From Halorhabdus rudnickae (GTDB lineage: Archaea > Halobacteriota > Halobacteria > Halobacteriales > Haloarculaceae), in the NCBI RefSeq assembly GCF_900880625.1, contig NZ_CAAHFB010000001.1, positions 372,001 to 436,000 of the forward strand: 64,000 nt of DNA, written 5' to 3'. Positions 42,052 to 51,819 of the stretch are shown in pieces. A model generated the notes under the pieces. That model worked only from the letters and a program-made list of their open reading frames with translations. It searched no databases and was not told the origin of the DNA. Numbering within the stretch: position 1 is the stretch's first letter; the number at the start of each line of letters is the position of its first letter. The position numbers were made by a program, and so were the translations under genes.

Positions 42052-42230
42052 GCCTGGTATACAGACGCTCTCAAAGAAAAAGATATGGTGTCGCTTACAC
42101 AGTCTGCCCATTCGGAGACGGATTCACGCCGAATTCGATCAAACTGTGAAGTGGTTTCAGGAACCGATCGTGCCAGGAATACGATCGCGCCACCGGTACC
42201 CTCTTGTCGCCCCCTCCCGACCACTCGCGC

Positions 42231-43517
42231 ATGGACGTAGACATCTCTCAGTCGACGGTCGCGGGGACAGCCCAGGCCCCGCCGTCGAAGAGCTACACGC
42301 ATCGCGCGATCCTCGCCGCCGGCTACGCTGACAGCGCGACTGTTCGTGATCCGCTGGTCAGTGCCGACACTGAGGCGACAATGGCTGCCGTCGAAGCCTA
42401 CGGCGGCACCGTTGATCGCCACGGGGCCACCCTTACGATCAGGGGGTTCGACGGCCGACCGGATGTTCCAGGGGACGTGATCGACTGCGCGAACAGCGGA
42501 ACGACGATGCGCTTGGTGACGGCGACGGCCGCCCTGGCCGACGGCGTTACGGTGCTGACTGGCGATGACTCTCTCCGCTCACGACCGCAGGGCGCGTTGC
42601 TGGACGCGATCGAACAGCTCGATGGTCGGGCCGAGAGTACTCGTGGCAACGGCCAGGCGCCACTGGTCGTGAAAGGACCTATCGACGGTGGATCGGTCTC
42701 GATTCCGGGCGACGTTTCCTCACAGTACATCACCGCTCTGTTGATGGCCGGCGCAATGACCGATGACGGGGTCACGATCGACCTGGAGACCGAATTGAAG
42801 TCCGCGCCGTACGTCGATATCACGGTCGAAGTCCTCGACGCGTTCGGCGTCGAGGCCGAGTCGACGGCCGACGGATTCGAAGTGCCGGGCGGACAGACCT
42901 ACGATCCCGCGGGCGGAGAGTACGCCGTCCCCGGTGACTTCTCCTCGATGTCCTATCTGCTTGCGGCGGGCGCGCTCGCCGCGCCGGACGAGCTGACGGT
43001 CACCAGCGCCCATCCGAGTGCGCAAGGGGATTCGGCGATCGTCGATGTTCTCGAACGAATGGGTGCGGACATCGACTGGGACCGTGATGCGGGCGAGATC
43101 ACTGTCAGGCAGTCGACCCTTTCGGGCGTCGAGGTCAGCGTCGCGGACACGCCCGATCTCTTGCCGACGATCGCGGTCCTCGGTGCGGTCGCCGACGGCG
43201 ATACTCGCATCGTCGATTGTGAACACGTTCGCTACAAGGAGACCGACCGCGTCAGCGCGATGGCCGAGGAACTCGGGGCGATGGGCGCTAATCTCACCGA
43301 ACAACAGGACACCCTGACGATCCACGGCGGCGACACCGAACTATCGAGTGCGGTCGTCGACGGCCGCGGCGACCACCGGATCGTGATGTCGCTGGCGATC
43401 GCTGGCCTGGTCGCCGATGGCGAGACGACCGTCGGCGGGGCCGAGCACGTCGACGTCTCGTTCCCGAATTTCTTCGACGTTCTCGAGTCGATCGGCGCAG
43501 ACGTCCGGCGGGACTGA
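42231..43517 (+). CDS. aroA: 3-phosphoshikimate 1-carboxyvinyltransferase (EPSP synthase)
   Basis: A 428-residue protein. [18 protein letters not shown] is the N-terminal phosphate-binding site, [18 protein letters not shown] the shikimate-phosphate loop, [22 protein letters not shown], and [20 protein letters not shown] and [13 protein letters not shown] close the second domain. It joins shikimate 3-phosphate and PEP in the pathway to aromatic amino acids. ATG at 42231 was chosen; the upstream start adds nine residues. No other aro gene adjoins in this window. Confidence 0.96.
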   Translation: MDVDISQSTVAGTAQAPPSKSYTHRAILAAGYADSATVRDPLVSADTEATMAAVEAYGGTVDRHGATLTIRGFDGRPDVPGDVIDCANSGTTMRLVTATAALADGVTVLTGDDSLRSRPQGALLDAIEQLDGRAESTRGNGQAPLVVKGPIDGGSVSIPGDVSSQYITALLMAGAMTDDGVTIDLETELKSAPYVDITVEVLDAFGVEAESTADGFEVPGGQTYDPAGGEYAVPGDFSSMSYLLAAGALAAPDELTVTSAHPSAQGDSAIVDVLERMGADIDWDRDAGEITVRQSTLSGVEVSVADTPDLLPTIAVLGAVADGDTRIVDCEHVRYKETDRVSAMAEELGAMGANLTEQQDTLTIHGGDTELSSAVVDGRGDHRIVMSLAIAGLVADGETTVGGAEHVDVSFPNFFDVLESIGADVRRD

Positions 43518-43570
43518 TCCTGCCCGCTGACCGGCATACGTTCATGTGCCATGCGACGGTATCGACGGCC

Positions 43571-44152
43571 ATGAGTATCGACGCCGGATCTGATCCGGAC
43601 GCGCCACCGACACAGCCCAACGTCGCCGATCTGGTCGAGGAACTCGACGAACTCGAGGCGACCGTCGATTCTCCGGAGGAACGTGAGCGCGTCGAGTCCG
43701 TCAGAGAGACCGCTCTGTCAGTGAGCCAGCAGGGATCGTTCGGACGCATCATCTCCGGGTTCGACCGCGCCGACGCGTCGGAGGCGCTTCTGGGAAGCGT
43801 TCTCTTCGGGATCCCGATGTTTGTCGAGGGTGGGACGAGTGAAGTCGGTGCGTTTCTCGCAGCCTATCCGCCCTTCCTGATCGGGACCGTCGGATTCACG
43901 TTTGCGCTTGTGTTCGGTATCCTCTACGTCGCCGAGATCCAGGACGTTCGCGTGGTCGATCCACTCTTTGGATTCATCCCCCAGCGGTTCGCCGGCGTAT
44001 TGGTCATCGCCTCGACGACGGCACTCCTGTTGATGACGATGTGGGGTCGGCTCACGTGGTCCGAGCCACTGGTCGCCATCGGCGAACTCGCCGCCGCAAT
44101 CTTGCCGATGTCGGTCGGCGGCGCGCTGGGCGACATTCTGCCCGGATCGTGA
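43571..44152 (+). CDS. DUF2391-type integral membrane protein
   Basis: A 193-residue protein from ATG at 43571. A charged coiled N-terminus of about 65 residues (LVEELDELEATVDSPEERER) precedes five hydrophobic helices, with VLFGIPMFVEGGTSEVGAFL, FLIGTVGFTFALVFGILYVA and AGVLVIASTTALLLMTMWG. The layout fits the TIGR02587/DUF2391 family of haloarchaeal membrane proteins. No function is known. Confidence 0.78.
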   Translation: MSIDAGSDPDAPPTQPNVADLVEELDELEATVDSPEERERVESVRETALSVSQQGSFGRIISGFDRADASEALLGSVLFGIPMFVEGGTSEVGAFLAAYPPFLIGTVGFTFALVFGILYVAEIQDVRVVDPLFGFIPQRFAGVLVIASTTALLLMTMWGRLTWSEPLVAIGELAAAILPMSVGGALGDILPGS

Positions 44153-44233
44153 CTCCCGCGACGCATTCGAAGCGGACTGGACCGTCATCTAAAGCCACCA
44201 CGAAATCACGGCGCAGGCGCGTGAGAACGATCG

Positions 44234-44422
44234 CTATACGGAGCGAGTGTCGGTCGCACGGACACGCTCGTCGGTGACCTCTACTGTGTAGCCTTCGTAT
44301 TCGAACTGAACGGAGGCCCCGCCGGCCTCGATCAGCGTGTTCAGCGCGTCGGAATCGACGGTGTCATAGGGGCACTCGATGGGTTCGTCTTTGATCGAAG
44401 CGACTCCCTCGAGAACAGTCAT
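44234..44422 (-). CDS. HalOD1-type small output-domain protein
   Basis: A 62-residue protein from ATG at 44422. SDALNTLIEAGGASVQFEYE followed by GYTVEVTDERV matches the HalOD1 pattern of a helix and two strands seen after haloarchaeal response receivers. As a stand-alone domain it may be a signalling adaptor. Confidence 0.6.
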   Translation of the reverse strand: MTVLEGVASIKDEPIECPYDTVDSDALNTLIEAGGASVQFEYEGYTVEVTDERVRATDTRSV

Positions 44423-44638
44423 GCTCGGCGATTCGGTCCCCCGATCGAACGCCCTGCCCATCGCAGGCCATCACTCGAAACGGCGTCAACGGCGTTCGAT
44501 GACTTGCAGCGATTGGGAATACGACCTAAAACACGGGCCGCGATTCCTGCACTCCGGGAACTTACGAAGGTACTTGTCAGTAAGTGAGTTACTCTCGCCC
44601 CAACGGTCATCCTGCTCACGTTGTCAGCGCCGGAAATC

Positions 44639-45052
44639 TCACCCATCGGTCGCCATCCGCTCAAGGTACGCGAGTTGGTCTTTGAGTTCGTTCGTGCGCT
44701 GGCGCTTGATCAGCGTCGCGTCCAGTGCGGAGCCGATCATCCCACCGAGGGCAAATTCGGTGCTCGCGGTGACAGTCGCGCCGTCCGGGTGATCGTCGAC
44801 GCGGTAGGTCGTCGTCATCGTCTTGAACATCCCCTCGACCTGCTCGTAGGTCAACGCGGCGTCGCTCTCGACGAACCGGAGGGTCAATTCGAGTTCGGCC
44901 AGCCCGATATTCCGCCCGACGGTCACGGTGTCGTCCGCGACCGTGACCTCGTCGAATCCCGCGGCGCGCATGAACGCCCCGACGTCCTCGAACGCCGCCT
45001 GGACCGCCTCGGGGGGTGCCGCCACGTCCCGACTGACAGTGACTTCTTCCAT
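44639..45052 (-). CDS. SRPBCC (START-like) domain protein
   Basis: A 137-residue protein from ATG at 45052: EEVTVSRDVAAPPEAVQAAF is the typical first strand and helix, and TALIKRQ-like C-terminal helix (LDATLIKRQRTNELKDQLAY) closes a hydrophobic cavity. These proteins bind lipids or small hydrophobic ligands. Ligand unknown. It is divergent from the HTH gene at 45169. Confidence 0.8.
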   Translation of the reverse strand: MEEVTVSRDVAAPPEAVQAAFEDVGAFMRAAGFDEVTVADDTVTVGRNIGLAELELTLRFVESDAALTYEQVEGMFKTMTTTYRVDDHPDGATVTASTEFALGGMIGSALDATLIKRQRTNELKDQLAYLERMATDG

Positions 45053-45168
45053 GTCTCCAGAGGTGACCCCTGGGGGCCTCAATCTGTCGTCGAAGCTGTT
45101 CGGTCTCCTGGACGAGTTCGAACATGTTCGGAACAACTACCCTCCGTGGCCCCGAACACGTTCCCCAC

Positions 45169-45825
45169 ATGGTACATGCGACACTGACGTTATCGATTCC
45201 CCGGCGGATCTGGATCGGAGCGCTCTCTCAGGACCATCCCAACTCGCGGATCCGCGTGCTCTCTGCGTTCCCGAAGGGCGAGGAGTCCGGCGTCGGACTG
45301 GTCGAGATTGACGGCCCGGACGTGCCAGCGGTCGTTCGCGCGATCGAGGACGAGGAGACCGTCACCGATCTGGCGGTACTCGGTCGGCACGACGACCAGG
45401 CACTCGTCCAGTTCGAAACGACTGACCCACTCTTGCTCTTTCCGATCGTCGGTTCCGGCATCCCACTGGAACTGCCCTTCGACATCCGCGACGGAGAGGC
45501 GCGCTGGGAACTGACGGCTTCCCAAGATCGACTCTCGGAACTCGGCGATCAACTGGAGACGCTGGGCATCTCCTTTACCGTCGAACAACTCCGCCAGCAC
45601 GTCGAGCCCGAACAAGTCCTGTCCGAGCGACAGACGACACTGGTCAAAGCAGCCATCGAGAGAGGGTATTACGATACCCCGCGTGAGTGTACGCTCACCG
45701 CACTTGCCGACGCAATGGACATGGCCAAATCGACCTGTAGCGAGACGCTCCACCGCGCCGAAGAGAAGATCGTCAAGCAGTTCTTCGAGGACGAACCGAC
45801 CGCGAGTGCCCGACGACGGATCTAG
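45169..45825 (+). CDS. Bacterio-opsin activator-type HTH regulator
   Basis: A 218-residue protein from ATG at 45169. An N-terminal ligand-like domain (LSIPRRIWIGALSQDHPNSR) is followed by the HTH-10 domain: LSERQTTLVKAAIERGYYDT, PRECTLTALADAMDMAKSTC and ETLHRAEEKIVKQFF. This domain is the DNA-binding part of Bat and a large haloarchaeal regulator family. It converges with the inositol-phosphatase gene by a 4-bp overlap. Confidence 0.9.
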   Translation: MVHATLTLSIPRRIWIGALSQDHPNSRIRVLSAFPKGEESGVGLVEIDGPDVPAVVRAIEDEETVTDLAVLGRHDDQALVQFETTDPLLLFPIVGSGIPLELPFDIRDGEARWELTASQDRLSELGDQLETLGISFTVEQLRQHVEPEQVLSERQTTLVKAAIERGYYDTPRECTLTALADAMDMAKSTCSETLHRAEEKIVKQFFEDEPTASARRRI

Positions 45826-46652
45826 ATCCGTTCTCCATCGAGACGATCGCGCAGTTCAGACAGAACCTCCTCGTGGATCTCGCCGTTCGTGGCGATCAGC
45901 GAGTCGCTGTCGTGTCGCCAGCGATCGCCCGCGAGATCGGTGACACGGCCGCCACCTGCCCGGACCATGTGCGCACCGGCGACGGTGTCCCAGGCGGTCA
46001 TCCGGACGGTCGAGATCGCGGCGTCGAGTTCACCGCAGGCAACCAACGCCAGCGAAGTCTGGCCACTCCCGAGTCGACGGAGATCACCGAGTTCGTGATG
46101 GATGTAGCCGGTCACCGCGTCGTAGTCGTCCCGGTCACGCTGTTTGAGGCCGAAGATCGGCGCGGCGATCAGCGACGACGGGTCCGTCCGGTCGCTAACC
46201 CCACATTCGAGGCCGTTGCGTTCGACCCTGCCATCGCCAGCGGCGTAGGTATCGCCGATCGCCGGGAGCGCGGTCGCGGCGGCAACCGGATCACCGTCGA
46301 CCGTCCGGGCGAGGCTGATGCCCCACAGACGGTTGTCCCGGACGAAGTTGTTCGTTCCGTCGATCGGGTCGATGATCCAGGCTGTGCCCGAGTCGGGTAC
46401 CGTCTTGCGAGCGTCGTTCTCTTCGCCGACAATCGCGGCCGCCGGATCGCGCTCGCGCAGGGCTTCGACGATTCGATCCTGTGCCTCCTGATCGGCTTTC
46501 GACACTGGATCCATCCGATCGCGCTTGTAGTCGTTTGCGATGCCCTCCCGAAAGTACCGGCAGGCGACTTCGGCCCCGGATTCGGCGGCTTCGCGGGCGA
46601 CCGCGAGCGATTCCTCGGCTGTCAGATCGTCAGTTCCGCCCACGTCGATCAC
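45822..46652 (-). CDS. Inositol monophosphatase-family phosphatase
   Basis: A 276-residue protein. Metal ligands appear as EEN in VGEENDA, the DPIDGTNNF motif and WDTVAGAHMVRAGGG near the C-terminus; GIS and ALPAI also fit. Family enzymes dephosphorylate inositol phosphate, fructose-1,6-bisphosphate or nucleotide bisphosphates; archaeal members often do more than one. Substrate unproven. The start ATG at 46652 gives the usual length. Confidence 0.92.
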   Translation of the reverse strand: MIDVGGTDDLTAEESLAVAREAAESGAEVACRYFREGIANDYKRDRMDPVSKADQEAQDRIVEALRERDPAAAIVGEENDARKTVPDSGTAWIIDPIDGTNNFVRDNRLWGISLARTVDGDPVAAATALPAIGDTYAAGDGRVERNGLECGVSDRTDPSSLIAAPIFGLKQRDRDDYDAVTGYIHHELGDLRRLGSGQTSLALVACGELDAAISTVRMTAWDTVAGAHMVRAGGGRVTDLAGDRWRHDSDSLIATNGEIHEEVLSELRDRLDGERI

Positions 46653-46746
46653 TCAGTGTCGAATCGGAGGCCTGCAGGGCCTTAGGTGGCTGGGGTCGGT
46701 CCGAGATGAACGGATATCCCGTCAGGTGCACCCCACGGTGGCACTC

Positions 46747-47898
46747 TCAGAAGAGGATGAAAAAGGAAAACGAGAGCAGCGTGGCCATGCTGGGGCCGAT
46801 AATCCAGAAAGACACGAACCGGACGACTGTTCCCGGATCGAACAACTGGGTGGCCGTCGAAATCTCTCCGGGATCCTCCTCGCCGATCGGTTGTGGGTCG
46901 GCAGGCGTCTCTGCAGCCAGTGTATCGACCGAGACGTTGGTCTTGGCTTCGCCAGTGACCAGTTCCGGAATGGTTGAGGTCCGCGTTGCTCGACCCCATC
47001 CGAGGCCGATGATCGTCATGATCGTCGCCATGGCGAGACTCATCGGAATCCCGATCCACGAGAGGAAGGTCGTGATCGTCGAGGCGACGACCATGACCAC
47101 CATCGCGGCCAGCATCGGCAGATCCGTGATGTCGTTGCCGACCGACTCCATCGTCCGCCGGGCGATCGTGAACGCCCCGATTCCGATTGCGACTGTCCCG
47201 AGGGCGATCCCCACCTCCAAGTCCAGGCTCCCACCGCCGACCAGCGGCGCGACGGCGTTAGCGACGTTGCTCGCTCCCGCGCTGAATGACATGTAACAGG
47301 CGATGAGCAACACGAGAACCGTACTGTACAGTTCTCGGATCGTCGTTCCAGGGCCGAGTTGTGGGACGGGAATGATTGTCGACCACCGATACGTGAGCAA
47401 CGGGCCCTCAGATTGCGGGATTGACACCCGCGAATCGAGATACGGGTAGATGTACCGGCCGATAAGACTTCCACACCAGAAGCCGACGATCGGTGCGATG
47501 AGCCACCAGACGACGATGCCACCCAGCGCCGCCCGATCGAGCGTGTTCGTCGCGAAGCCGTACCCGGAGATCGCCCCGACGGCGGTCATCGATGTCGAGA
47601 CGGGCACGCCGTAGACGTTGGCGACGAGCATCCCCAACCCGATGAACGCGAGGACGACGATACTCGCCGTCAGCGAGAATTCCGGGACGAGATCACCGCC
47701 CAGCGTGTCGATGACGTTTCGCCCGAGGGTCCAGCCGCCGACGAAGACGAAGACCGTCATCAACCCTGCTGCGGCCGTCTTGTTGATGAGGCGCGCGCCG
47801 ACTGCGGGGCCCCAGGCTACGCCGGTCGAGGAACCGCCGATATTGAACCCGACAAAGGTCGCAACGAGGACGCCAAGAAGCAAGAGTACGTCGAGCAT
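46747..47898 (-). CDS. Inorganic phosphate transporter, PiT family
   Basis: A 383-residue protein from ATG at 47898 with about ten membrane helices. The duplicated PiT motif is present: FVGFNIGGSSTGVAWGPAVG near the N-terminus and FSAGASNVANAVAPLVGGGS in the middle. Most PiT proteins have GxNDxAN; here the first copy is degenerate. It likely imports phosphate or metal-phosphate with a cation. The C-terminal loop carries an acidic insert (AAETPADPQPIGEEDPGEIS). The divergent neighbour is a universal stress protein. Confidence 0.9.
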   Translation of the reverse strand: MLDVLLLLGVLVATFVGFNIGGSSTGVAWGPAVGARLINKTAAAGLMTVFVFVGGWTLGRNVIDTLGGDLVPEFSLTASIVVLAFIGLGMLVANVYGVPVSTSMTAVGAISGYGFATNTLDRAALGGIVVWWLIAPIVGFWCGSLIGRYIYPYLDSRVSIPQSEGPLLTYRWSTIIPVPQLGPGTTIRELYSTVLVLLIACYMSFSAGASNVANAVAPLVGGGSLDLEVGIALGTVAIGIGAFTIARRTMESVGNDITDLPMLAAMVVMVVASTITTFLSWIGIPMSLAMATIMTIIGLGWGRATRTSTIPELVTGEAKTNVSVDTLAAETPADPQPIGEEDPGEISTATQLFDPGTVVRFVSFWIIGPSMATLLSFSFFILF

Positions 47899-48003
47899 AC
47901 TGGACGGTTGACCCGGTGAATCGTATAAGTGGTGGTCTCTGGTTTCGGATCCCGGGCAGCGCACGTGTCAGTCTTTATCGTGTTGGGTGTCGTACATCCC
48001 AGC

Positions 48004-48423
48004 ATGACCGAACGGGTACTTGTCGCAATGGACGACTCCGAGATGGCCGAACGGGCGCTCGAATATGCCCTGGAGCACTATCCGAGCGACGAGATCACGG
48101 TCTTTCATGTGGTGGGCGAACCGTCGCCGTGGATGGGCAAGGCGATGAGTCTCGCCATGGAAGGCGATCTGGAGGCAGCCAAAGAGAACCAGGCCAAAGC
48201 CGTCTTGGATCGAGCCAGGGGAATCGCTGCGGAGCACGATCGTGAGATCGAGACTGACGTTGGAATGGGAAGTCCTGCAAAGGCCATCATCAAGCGTTCG
48301 GAGGAGTTCGATCAGGTCGTCATCGGGACCCACGGCGGCTCGCTGGTCGATCGCATACTCGTCGGGAACGTCGCCGAGAAAGTGTTCCGGAACGCTCCCG
48401 TGCCCGTCACGACCGTCCGGTGA
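48004..48423 (+). CDS. Universal stress protein (UspA family)
   Basis: A 139-residue protein from ATG at 48004. VLVAMDDSEMAERALEYALE starts the fold, VVGEPSPWMGKA is in the middle, and the ATP-binding loop appears as VVIGTHGGSLVDRILVGNVA followed by VPVTTVR. It binds nucleotide and dimerises under stress. The gene is divergent from the phosphate transporter and upstream of an MFS remnant. Confidence 0.93.
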   Translation: MTERVLVAMDDSEMAERALEYALEHYPSDEITVFHVVGEPSPWMGKAMSLAMEGDLEAAKENQAKAVLDRARGIAAEHDREIETDVGMGSPAKAIIKRSEEFDQVVIGTHGGSLVDRILVGNVAEKVFRNAPVPVTTVR

Positions 48424-48480
48424 TGGCTTGCGATCGCGACGAGTGATGAGTATTTTCACCGCTCGGGCGTATCCCGGCCT

Positions 48481-48957
48481 GTGAACGATAGACAGCGCTG
48501 GACCGCCGCGATCTTCGTGTTTGTCGTCGGGGACACCCTTGCCTTCCAGATGCGGGGGCCAGTGTTGCCCCGTGTCGCCGACGCGTTCGACATCGCCGAG
48601 CCTGTTCTTGGCCTGGTCGCACCGGCGGGGACCACGGCCTCCTGCTCGCTGTCCGAGTGATCGGGTTACTTGCTGGACATCTTCCGGTCTGGCAGACGAT
48701 CCTGGGCGGTCTTGGAGTGGCGATCGTCGCGTTGCTATCGATGGCTACCGCACCGATCGACGTGCTCTTTCTCGGGTTGTTGCTGGTCCAGGGGACTGCG
48801 GACGGGGTCGTCCGCGCGCTGGACCGGCCGGCGTTGCGTCACCTCTATCCCACCCAGCGGGGGGCTGTTCAACCGTTATGCGATGGTCTGGACGGTCGGT
48901 GGCGCGAGCGCGCCGCTGCTGGCGAACGTGATCGTCGCTGTCGCCGACTGACTTCGA
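48481..48957 (+). pseudogene. MFS transporter remnant with frameshifts
   Basis: GTG at 48481 begins NDRQRWTAAIFVFVVGDTLA and FQMRGPVLPRVADAFDIAEP, a clear first helix and motif of a major-facilitator protein, but stops at 48658. Other frames continue with LLVQGTADGVVRALDRPALR and the last with NRYAMVWTVGGASAPLLANV, ending at 48951. At least two frameshifts and loss of most of the helices make it dead. Confidence 0.75.
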
Positions 48958-49017
48958 GTGTCTGGATTGCGGTCGTCGAGGGCGAACCTTGATGTATGTG
49001 TCCGTCCCACAGAAAAT

Positions 49018-49452
49018 ATGATCGAGTCCGTACTCGTCCCGGTCGACGGCTCGCCGCTTTCGGTGCGGGCGCTGTCCTTCGTCGCGAACGAGTTCCCGGA
49101 CGCATCGGTGCATCTGCTGTATGCTCTCGATCACGTCGAGTCGAGCCACGACTTCGACTGGACGTCGTTGCCGGGCTACTGGGACGACGCCCCGGGGGAA
49201 GCAACAAACAGGGGCCAAGACATTCTCGCTGACGCTCGCGAGACAGCTGAAGAGGCCGGTCTCACGGTCGTTGGCGAGGAACTCGTCGTCGGTCGCCCGG
49301 CTTCGAGCATCGTCGAGTGCGCCGACGAGGAGTCGGTCGATCTCGTCGTGATGGGGAGCCACGGCCGCGAGGGGATCTCGCGGTTCATCCTCGGCAGTGT
49401 CGCCGAGCGGGTCCTCCGGCGCTCGTCGGTCCCGGTCACGATCGTTCGGTAA
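49018..49452 (+). CDS. Universal stress protein (UspA family), second copy
   Basis: A 144-residue protein from ATG at 49018: SVLVPVDGSPLSVRALSFVA, then VVMGSHGREGISRFILGSVA and SVPVTIVR. The nucleotide-binding G-x2-G-x9-G-S motif is complete. It differs from the 48004 copy in the middle third. It is convergent with the copper ATPase gene. Confidence 0.93.
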   Translation: MIESVLVPVDGSPLSVRALSFVANEFPDASVHLLYALDHVESSHDFDWTSLPGYWDDAPGEATNRGQDILADARETAEEAGLTVVGEELVVGRPASSIVECADEESVDLVVMGSHGREGISRFILGSVAERVLRRSSVPVTIVR

Positions 49453-49485
49453 TACGAACCGATCGACTGACTGCGATCGCACCGA

Positions 49486-51819
49486 TCAGGACAGCGATCG
49501 GGCGGAGTTCCCGACCACGAGGAGGCTACTGGTCGCCATCGCGACTGCGGCCAGTAGCGGATTCAACAGTCCACTGACTGCGATCGGCAGCGCGATCGCA
49601 TTGTAGAGGAACGCCCACGCGAGATTCTGCTTGATGCGGCGCCGTGTGCCGGTGAGTAGCGAGAACACCGACGGGACACGACCGAGGTCGTCGTCCGTGA
49701 CGACGGCGTCGGCGGCATCGGCCGCGAGTTCGGTGCCGCTGGCCATGGCGATCCCCAGATCCGCCGCGGCCAGGGCCGGCGCGTCGTTGCTGCCGTCGCC
49801 CACCATCCCAACGGTTCCATTCGCCCCCAGTCGGCGGACCGTCTCGGCTTTCGCCTCCGGCGGGACACCCGCGAAGACCCGATCGACGTCCGGGTGCTCG
49901 CGAAAGCGGGCGGCTGCTCGCTCGCTGTCGCCCGTGATGACGACGACCCTGTGATCCGCAGCCAGAGCTTCGACGGTCCCGTCCCACTCGGGGCGCGGTT
50001 CGTCGCCTGCGACAGCAACGGTCTGGGCTTCCCCGTTCCTGCCGATCACCGCCGGGATCGATCCCCGCTCGCGAGCCGTCTCTGCTCGTTCCCACACTGC
50101 ATTTGGGACCGCCCAGCCCTGTTCCTCAAACAGCGCGAGTGAGCCAACCAGCACGGGGTCGCCATCGACTGTGCCGCCCACCCCGCGGCCAGGATAGGTC
50201 TCGACGTCCGTCACCTCTGGTAGTGGTCCCTCGGCAGCCTCGACCAGGGCCTGGGCCATCGGGTGGTCAGCGAACTGCTCGACGGCCGCTGCCGATCGGA
50301 GCGGGTCCACGTCTGGCGTCTCCAGCAGCGTCAGTCGACCCGTCGTGAGTGTCCCCGTCTTGTCGAAAGCGACAACGTCCGCGGCCTCCGCTCGTTCGAA
50401 AGCTGCGCCACTCGTGACGACGATCCCACGTTCGAGGGCGGCACGGATCCCCGATGCCACCGCTAGTGGCGTCGCCAACCCGAGCGCACACGGACAGGAG
50501 ACGATGAGGACGGCCAGCCCCGTCAGTAGTGCTGCCGTCGGGGGGGAACCGAGCGCCAGGTGGACGACGAAAGCCAGGATGGCGAGTACGAGCACCCCCG
50601 GGACGAACACCGCGGCGATCCGGTCGGCCAGCCGCTGGACGCCCGGCCGCGAACTTTGAATCGACCAGAGGTGATCCACCAACCGGTCGAGAGTGTTCGT
50701 GGCGTCTTCTGCGACCGCGACGACGAACCCGCCGTCGGTCACCAGCGATCCGCCGATCACTGCGTCGCCGGGTTCCTTGCGTTCGGGTAAGGACTCGCCG
50801 GTCACCAGCGACTCATCGACGGCGGCGCTTCCCTCGCGGACAGTACCGTCGACCGGAACGCGTTCGCCACTCTCGACGACGACTTCTTCACCCGCCTCCA
50901 GCGAATCGACGCTGACCGTCTCGGTCCCGTCGGCTGTCCGGCGGCGCGCCCGCTCGACCTGCTGGGCCGTCAGTTCGCCAAGACCGGCGGCGGCCCGGCG
51001 TTTGATGCGACTCTCGTAGTAGTTCCCCAGCGTCACGACCACGATCACGACGACGGTGATGTCGAAGTACAGCTCCGTCTGTCCGAGGACGAACGCCAGA
51101 GCGCTGTAGACGTAGGCGGTTGTCGCCGCAAGCGCCACAAGCAGGTCCATGTTGGGATGGCCGGCCCGCAGGCTGACGTACGCCCCGCGGAGGATCGGAA
51201 AGCCAGTATAGCCCAGGACGATCGTCGCCATGATCCAGACGTTTGCCAGCAGGTACGCACCGGCCGGTCCCGCGGGATCGAGCAGAACGAACTCCTCCAG
51301 CCCGAGATATGCAGGATAGAGGAAGAGGAGGTACCAGACCATCGTCATCATGCCGAAGAACCCACCGACAAGTAGCCGTCCTTGCTGGATCGTTTCCGTG
51401 TCGCGATCACCCTGCTCGCGTTCACTCGCGCGATAGCCCAGCCCCGAGATCGTCTCGGCGATCGAGGCCGCGTCGGTCCGTTCCTCGTCGTAAACGACTT
51501 TGACGGTGTTCGAAGGGTAACTGGCCTCCCCAGCGGCGACGCCCTCGATCTCGACCGCCTGGGACTCGACGAACACCTCACAGGTCCCACAGTGCATCCC
51601 TTCGACAGAGAGGTAAGCTGTCTCCCCGTCGACGGCGTTCGCGTCGCCTGTCTCGATGGCTTCGCTGGCTGTCTCGGCGTCTACGTCCTCGACGTCTTCC
51701 AGCGTGCGCGCGACTTCGAGACAGCCCCGGCAGCAGAACGTTCCGTCGACGGCCTCGCCGGTCACCGGCGGGTCGGGCGTCGGCAGGTCACAGAGGGTGC
51801 AGGTTTCGGACATGCTCAC
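49486..51819 (-). CDS. Copper-translocating P-type ATPase with two metal-binding regions
   Basis: A 777-residue protein. An N-terminal Cys cluster (CTLCDLPTPD, then CCRGC) resembles the DUF2318/YHS-like zinc or copper site of oxidase-linked ATPases; an HMA domain follows with GMHCGTCEVF near 72. Then eight helices, the CPC motif in SCPCALGLATPLAVAS, phosphorylation site DKTGTLTTG and hinge GDGSNDAPALAAADLGIAM. This CcoI/CopA2-like layout, plus its position beside the ba3 oxidase, suggests copper supply to the oxidase rather than detoxification. The next gene overlaps by 4 bp. Confidence 0.93.
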   Translation of the reverse strand: MSMSETCTLCDLPTPDPPVTGEAVDGTFCCRGCLEVARTLEDVEDVDAETASEAIETGDANAVDGETAYLSVEGMHCGTCEVFVESQAVEIEGVAAGEASYPSNTVKVVYDEERTDAASIAETISGLGYRASEREQGDRDTETIQQGRLLVGGFFGMMTMVWYLLFLYPAYLGLEEFVLLDPAGPAGAYLLANVWIMATIVLGYTGFPILRGAYVSLRAGHPNMDLLVALAATTAYVYSALAFVLGQTELYFDITVVVIVVVTLGNYYESRIKRRAAAGLGELTAQQVERARRRTADGTETVSVDSLEAGEEVVVESGERVPVDGTVREGSAAVDESLVTGESLPERKEPGDAVIGGSLVTDGGFVVAVAEDATNTLDRLVDHLWSIQSSRPGVQRLADRIAAVFVPGVLVLAILAFVVHLALGSPPTAALLTGLAVLIVSCPCALGLATPLAVASGIRAALERGIVVTSGAAFERAEAADVVAFDKTGTLTTGRLTLLETPDVDPLRSAAAVEQFADHPMAQALVEAAEGPLPEVTDVETYPGRGVGGTVDGDPVLVGSLALFEEQGWAVPNAVWERAETARERGSIPAVIGRNGEAQTVAVAGDEPRPEWDGTVEALAADHRVVVITGDSERAAARFREHPDVDRVFAGVPPEAKAETVRRLGANGTVGMVGDGSNDAPALAAADLGIAMASGTELAADAADAVVTDDDLGRVPSVFSLLTGTRRRIKQNLAWAFLYNAIALPIAVSGLLNPLLAAVAMATSSLLVVGNSARSLS